DNA of 64,000 bases from Rotaria sordida (taxonomy: Eukaryota; Rotifera; Eurotatoria; Philodinida; Philodinidae). Under the pieces are notes generated by a model. That model was not told the origin of the DNA, made no database searches, and worked only from the letters and a program-made list of their open reading frames with translations. Below, one piece after another: positions 60,173 to 64,000 of the stretch. Both the position numbers and the translations under genes were made by a program. The stretch covers positions 25,036 to 89,035 of the forward strand of contig CAJNOL010000561.1 in NCBI GenBank assembly GCA_905250125.1, read 5' to 3'. Position 1 is the stretch's first letter, and every line of letters starts with the position of its first letter.

Positions 60173-62547
60173 TTCAAGAAATTTTTTATTACGAATAGAA
60201 ATTTATGAAATAAGAATATTGAGGTTGATCAATATATTGATTCGACCAAATCAATATATTGTGTTTGATCGACCTAAACGTACACTTTACAATGTCTCAT
60301 AGTTGAATCAAACATATGTACAGTATTGTATGAGTACTAGGATGATATTCAATTATGGTATATCTTATATTAAAAAAGAGTTCCTAAATTAAAGGCCCTT
60401 CCTAGTGATCATCAGAATTGACTGAGATTATTTGAGTAACCACAAATGTCAATATTATTTAGATATTAATTTAATGAACTACAATTAATGACCAATGGTA
60501 GGCATTCAGTCTGGACATATATCATGCAGATTCGAAGATATCCGAGAAAGAAAAATTATGATTACATACAAAAAAAAAATGAATACCGAGCATATATCTC
60601 AGTGATGATTCTCTGATCGTCAGTCAATATTGAATAAAAAACAGTAAGAAAAGAGTACTTGGAAATTCACAATTAAGTGTCCGAGTCTTATTACATTTTA
60701 AATTATACTTTCACTGAGTTTTAAACCAATTAGAATTGTACTTGACTGTGAAATTTTTATTCGTCTACTTGAGAGCTCATCTTTTCCTAATTGAATAGGA
60801 GAGAATAGATGAAACAATAAAATAAATAAGGTTCATCTGATGAGCGGCCTTGTTTCTAATGTAGAAGTTGAATTCTCGCCATTGACTAGAGTAATATTAT
60901 ATTTGCAGGACGAATAGTGAAGTAGGTGTCGTCTAGAAAGAGCAATACGTATGTTTCATACATATATCCTTGATGACCTTTAGCTAATACTGATAGAAGT
61001 CATTGAGTCTAAATTATTCATGCAAGTACGTTTTTTTTTGATTAATGAAAATGATGTATCCGAATGGGTAGCTAAAACAAAAATAACCTTTATGTAGAAA
61101 AAGATGGTGATAGATTGTATATTCTGCTTGACTAAGCAGATAGCTGTGAACTAGCACCTTATACATCTGAGAAGTATACTTCTTTTTGATTCGATCGTAC
61201 TATCGACTAATTTCTAGCTGCTGGGATTGGAATCTGTATAGAAAAATATGAAGGTCTCACAACAAGTAATTATAAATCTACCATCTGCATTTTAGCTTGT
61301 GAACGTCGTGAAACATACATGACTTCTAGAACGATATGGACTATGTTCTCGCTTTTTCTCTTGTATACTTTCGAGTTTTGGCAACATCAATCGGATAAAA
61401 ATCATTACGACGTAACACAATATTTATTCAATGAATTTCTGATCGGATGTGAATATAAAGAAGGTTCATACCTACACCTACAATGACATCTATACTCTCA
61501 TATGAGTCGCATTTACCTCGTGTTCGACCACGTGCATATGATGGCTACGTCTAAATTTCTAAAGAAAAAAATAATCTAACTCGATCGATCTATAAACAGA
61601 GAAAAGGAAATGAAAGAGCCTCTCACTATTATCAGAGAACCGAGAATACACATAACATGTCAAATTTGAAATTCAACTTTAGCTATATCCATTCGATAAT
61701 CCATATTGAGAAATGTATTCATCCAAAATTGTAGACCAAACAAATGCTTTCTTGTCGAGATGCGAGATTGTTCTAAAATGAACTTTTGATAAATTTTCTC
61801 AGAAATCGAGCATCTTGTATTTTATTTGTTTCTCGGCCATTTACAATGGATTTTTCTGATCAACATCTCATTCGAAAGAGAAAAAAAAATCTGAACAACA
61901 TGGAAGATTTATTCCGTCTAAACAATAAGATTAATAATATTTAGGATTTAAAAACTCTTAGTAACAATCCAATAATATTTGATTTTAAAATGTCAAAAGA
62001 ATCGATGGAATAGAGTGAAAGACATTACAATTTATTTAATAGATCAAGTATGGAATTATATAAAAGAAATATATCGGCAAGATGTGATGTCTCTTCATCT
62101 TCGAAAAGACAAAGTGATATTGTTCGATCAACAATAGATGTAAAAAATATTGTTGATTAAGCAATATCAAAGTCACCTTTGTAATCGGATCGAATATGGG
62201 AAATTAAGTTGTTTTTTGTAGTAAAAATAGCATACGAAATAATTGCAACGGATATAAATTGATATTAATTGTATTTTCCATTTTTGCACGCGAGGTTTAA
62301 ATATTAGGCAATTGACGATCTGTTTGATTATCTTGTTTATCTTACGTTGTCTGCTCTTCTTAAAGAATGTTATTTATAGTTCATCAATGCCTAATCGTTT
62401 ATTTGTCATAAATCATCAAGTCAATAATAGCAAGAGCTGGAATAAAAAAATAATTGGTATAGTTATAAGTTTAAAAAATTAATCATCTAGAATTAGCTGA
62501 ATGCTTGAGTAAAAGAATACTTTTAATTTTATAATTATTAATATAGA
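60173..62547. other. Long stretch without a recognisable gene
   Basis: AT-rich with no frame of note. A small near-palindrome lies at 60223-60275. The 3' UTR of the dehydrogenase would lie just left of 62548. Confidence 0.5.
60223..60275. repeat. 53-bp near-palindrome
   Basis: GGTTGATCAATATATTGATT, a CGACC spacer, then AAATCAATATATTG and TGTTTGATCGACC. The ATCAATATATTGAT core is itself palindromic and present twice. It could form a cruciform; no function is assigned. Confidence 0.6.
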
Positions 62548-63134
62548 TCAAACATCTGGACGTGTTAACATCCATCCACCATCTACATAAAATGTAGCAC
62601 CTGTACAATAACTTGCATCATCTGAACATAAGTATAAAACCATATTAGCTATATCATCTGGTATTCCTGCTCGTTTTAATGGAATTTCTTTTTCTTTTTC
62701 TTTACGCGTTTTAGAATCATCCATTGATTCTTGATTCATAGGTGTTAAGATCATACCAGGAGATACATCATTAACACGAATACCATAATCAGCTAATTCT
62801 AATGCCATAGCTCGAGTCAAATTACGAAGACCACTTTTTGATACAGCATCTAAGAATTAGAATAAATGAATTATCATATTTATAAACTAATAATACATAC
62901 ATGCACCTTGACCAGCAGCAACTGATTCCTCGTGAACACTTGAAATATTAATTATATTACCACTTCGTTTTCCTCGATTTTCCGTACTTTGTTTGCCTTC
63001 TGATTCGATTTGTTTAATAAATTGTTTGGCAGCTAATTTTGAACACATGAATGGACCATGTAAATTAGTTCGAATAACTTTTTCCCATTCACTAAAATCA
63101 CTTTCATGTACTGGTTTGCCTGTACCACCCATTC
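62548..63134 (-). CDS. Short-chain dehydrogenase/reductase (glucose 1-dehydrogenase-like), 3' exons
   Basis: Two exons read leftward: 63134-62901 and 62849-62548, separated by a 51-bp GT-AG intron (62900-62850). The first starts after a TTTCTAG acceptor with GMGGTGKPVHESDFSEWEKV, then NLHGPFMCSKLAAKQFI and NIINISSVHEESVAAGQGA (catalytic Ser in ISS). The splice joins T|AT to give the catalytic Tyr of YAVSK, the YxxxK motif. Then LTRAMALELADYGIRVNDVS, PGMILTPMN, RAGIPDDIANMVLYLCSDDA, SYCTGATFYVDGGW and a stop. ISSVHE plus the SYCTG…DGG end resemble glucose 1-dehydrogenase-type SDRs, NAD(P)-dependent oxidoreductases. The N-terminal part with TGxxxGxG and NNAG (about 80 residues) is not found to 64,000, so it lies behind a longer intron or outside the window. 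No lesions in the visible part; likely functional. Confidence 0.85.
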
Positions 63135-64000
63135 CTAGAAATAGAATTTGTTAAGTATTCGAACAATCTTTGATTGTCGATTGAATTTTGTAGTGCAACT
63201 CGAATTTAAAATGGAAACTATATCATAATGGGTTTTTTTCTTAAGTCATTGTATCAATCATTCTACATTTTGTATTCAATAGATCTTCAAATGCAATTGC
63301 TCGACTGTCCACTCGTTCATCTAGCTCAGAAATGGAACTTTATACATATATGCATAGAGGCTGTAGGAGCAGGGAACGTGGTGAATACGCATTAGTGTAA
63401 ATTATATTAACCACTTCAGTGATCTATCAAAAAACTAAAACTTCATCTATGTGTAAATGTATACAGACCTTATTTATCAAGCAGATGGTGAATATAAACC
63501 AGTGGTCAAGTAAGATTTGTATAATTATAAGGGTCTTATTTCTGAGGCAGATAAAAAAGTAGAGTGTTATATGTAAACGTGCGTTCTCTGTTCTACTGTG
63601 TATTGATCATCAGGAGAATGGGACCGACGTATCTTGTAGTATCTAGTAAGTTTTGCGTGTTTCAATCATGATAGAGAAAGAGATGCATTATTCTCTTATA
63701 TTTTTTGACAACAAAGTATCAACACTTCTTGATCTGATCAGTATACGTTTGATTTATATTCATCTTTATGCATAAGATTTTATTAAAACGTACGTATATG
63801 TAAGTATTCATTTATAGCTGAAATATTACAAAACAGAAAACGGATACTCTGTCGTATCATTTCTGATAATCTTAATTTTTAGTTTGAAACTTACAACTTT
63901 TTCATAAAAATATATTGCCAAGAAAAAAAAATGGTCTTATTTCTTAGTAATAAAAATCTTTTGTTTTACAACTATATATATTTTCATTTGGACAAATACT
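63135..64000. other. Probable intron or upstream region of the dehydrogenase gene
   Basis: No exon with the TGxxxGxG nucleotide-binding motif was found on the minus strand. The rest is AT-rich with no other gene. Confidence 0.4.

Overview
The window looks like accessory, repeat-rich DNA from a microscopic metazoan, most likely a bdelloid rotifer (inference). Reasons: AT-rich sequence with short GT-AG introns (about 47-57 bp); a bacterial-type DUF1343 (NamZ-like) gene in eukaryotic context; TGTGGG-like telomeric motifs at several internal sites (TGTGGG is the telomere unit reported for Adineta); decayed copies of many DNA transposon superfamilies; a decayed member of a membrane-protein family that I associate with bdelloids; and a diverged inverted duplication resembling bdelloid palindromes. 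No rRNA, tRNA or CRISPR was seen.

Layout. 1.1-3.0 kb: decayed leucine-rich-repeat gene split by a TA-flanked MITE. 4.0-5.2 kb: the only clearly intact long gene, an intronless DUF1343 protein. 5.8-6.0 kb: small gene fragment. 7.1-9.8 kb: 5'-truncated Helitron-type PIF1 helicase with two introns and four stop codons. 9.9-13.4 kb: left arm of an inverted duplication, with a gene remnant (coiled-coil plus calmodulin-like part) and a hAT-type MITE. 14.15 kb: short secreted-peptide ORF running into a 93-bp satellite array (14.4-24.6 kb). 26.9-28.6 kb: decayed mariner with a second inverted end. 29.9-32.5 kb: piggyBac pseudogene cut by an 809-bp palindromic element. 35.6-37.6 kb: a palindromic element holding two further palindromic elements. 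39.4-42.0 kb: right arm of the inverted duplication, leading into the rest of the multi-exon gene (to 43.3 kb). 43.8-44.4 kb: palindrome around a 100-N gap. 44.6-46.0 kb: mariner-like transposase with two stops. 47.3-57.4 kb: a second 93-bp satellite array. 59.6-60.2 kb: decayed membrane-protein gene. 62.5-63.1 kb: 3' exons of a short-chain dehydrogenase.

The most unusual signals are structural. The two 10-kb satellite arrays have the same 93-bp period, and the consensus of one aligns to the reverse complement of the other at about 60% overall, reaching about 77% in one block. Telomere-like motifs occur as head-to-head pairs that bracket segments. The inverted duplication provides an empty-site control for one transposon insertion. 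I see no multigene pathway or operon-like system. The few live candidates are the DUF1343 gene, the dehydrogenase exons and possibly the small secreted peptide. All identities are by eye; no database search was possible.
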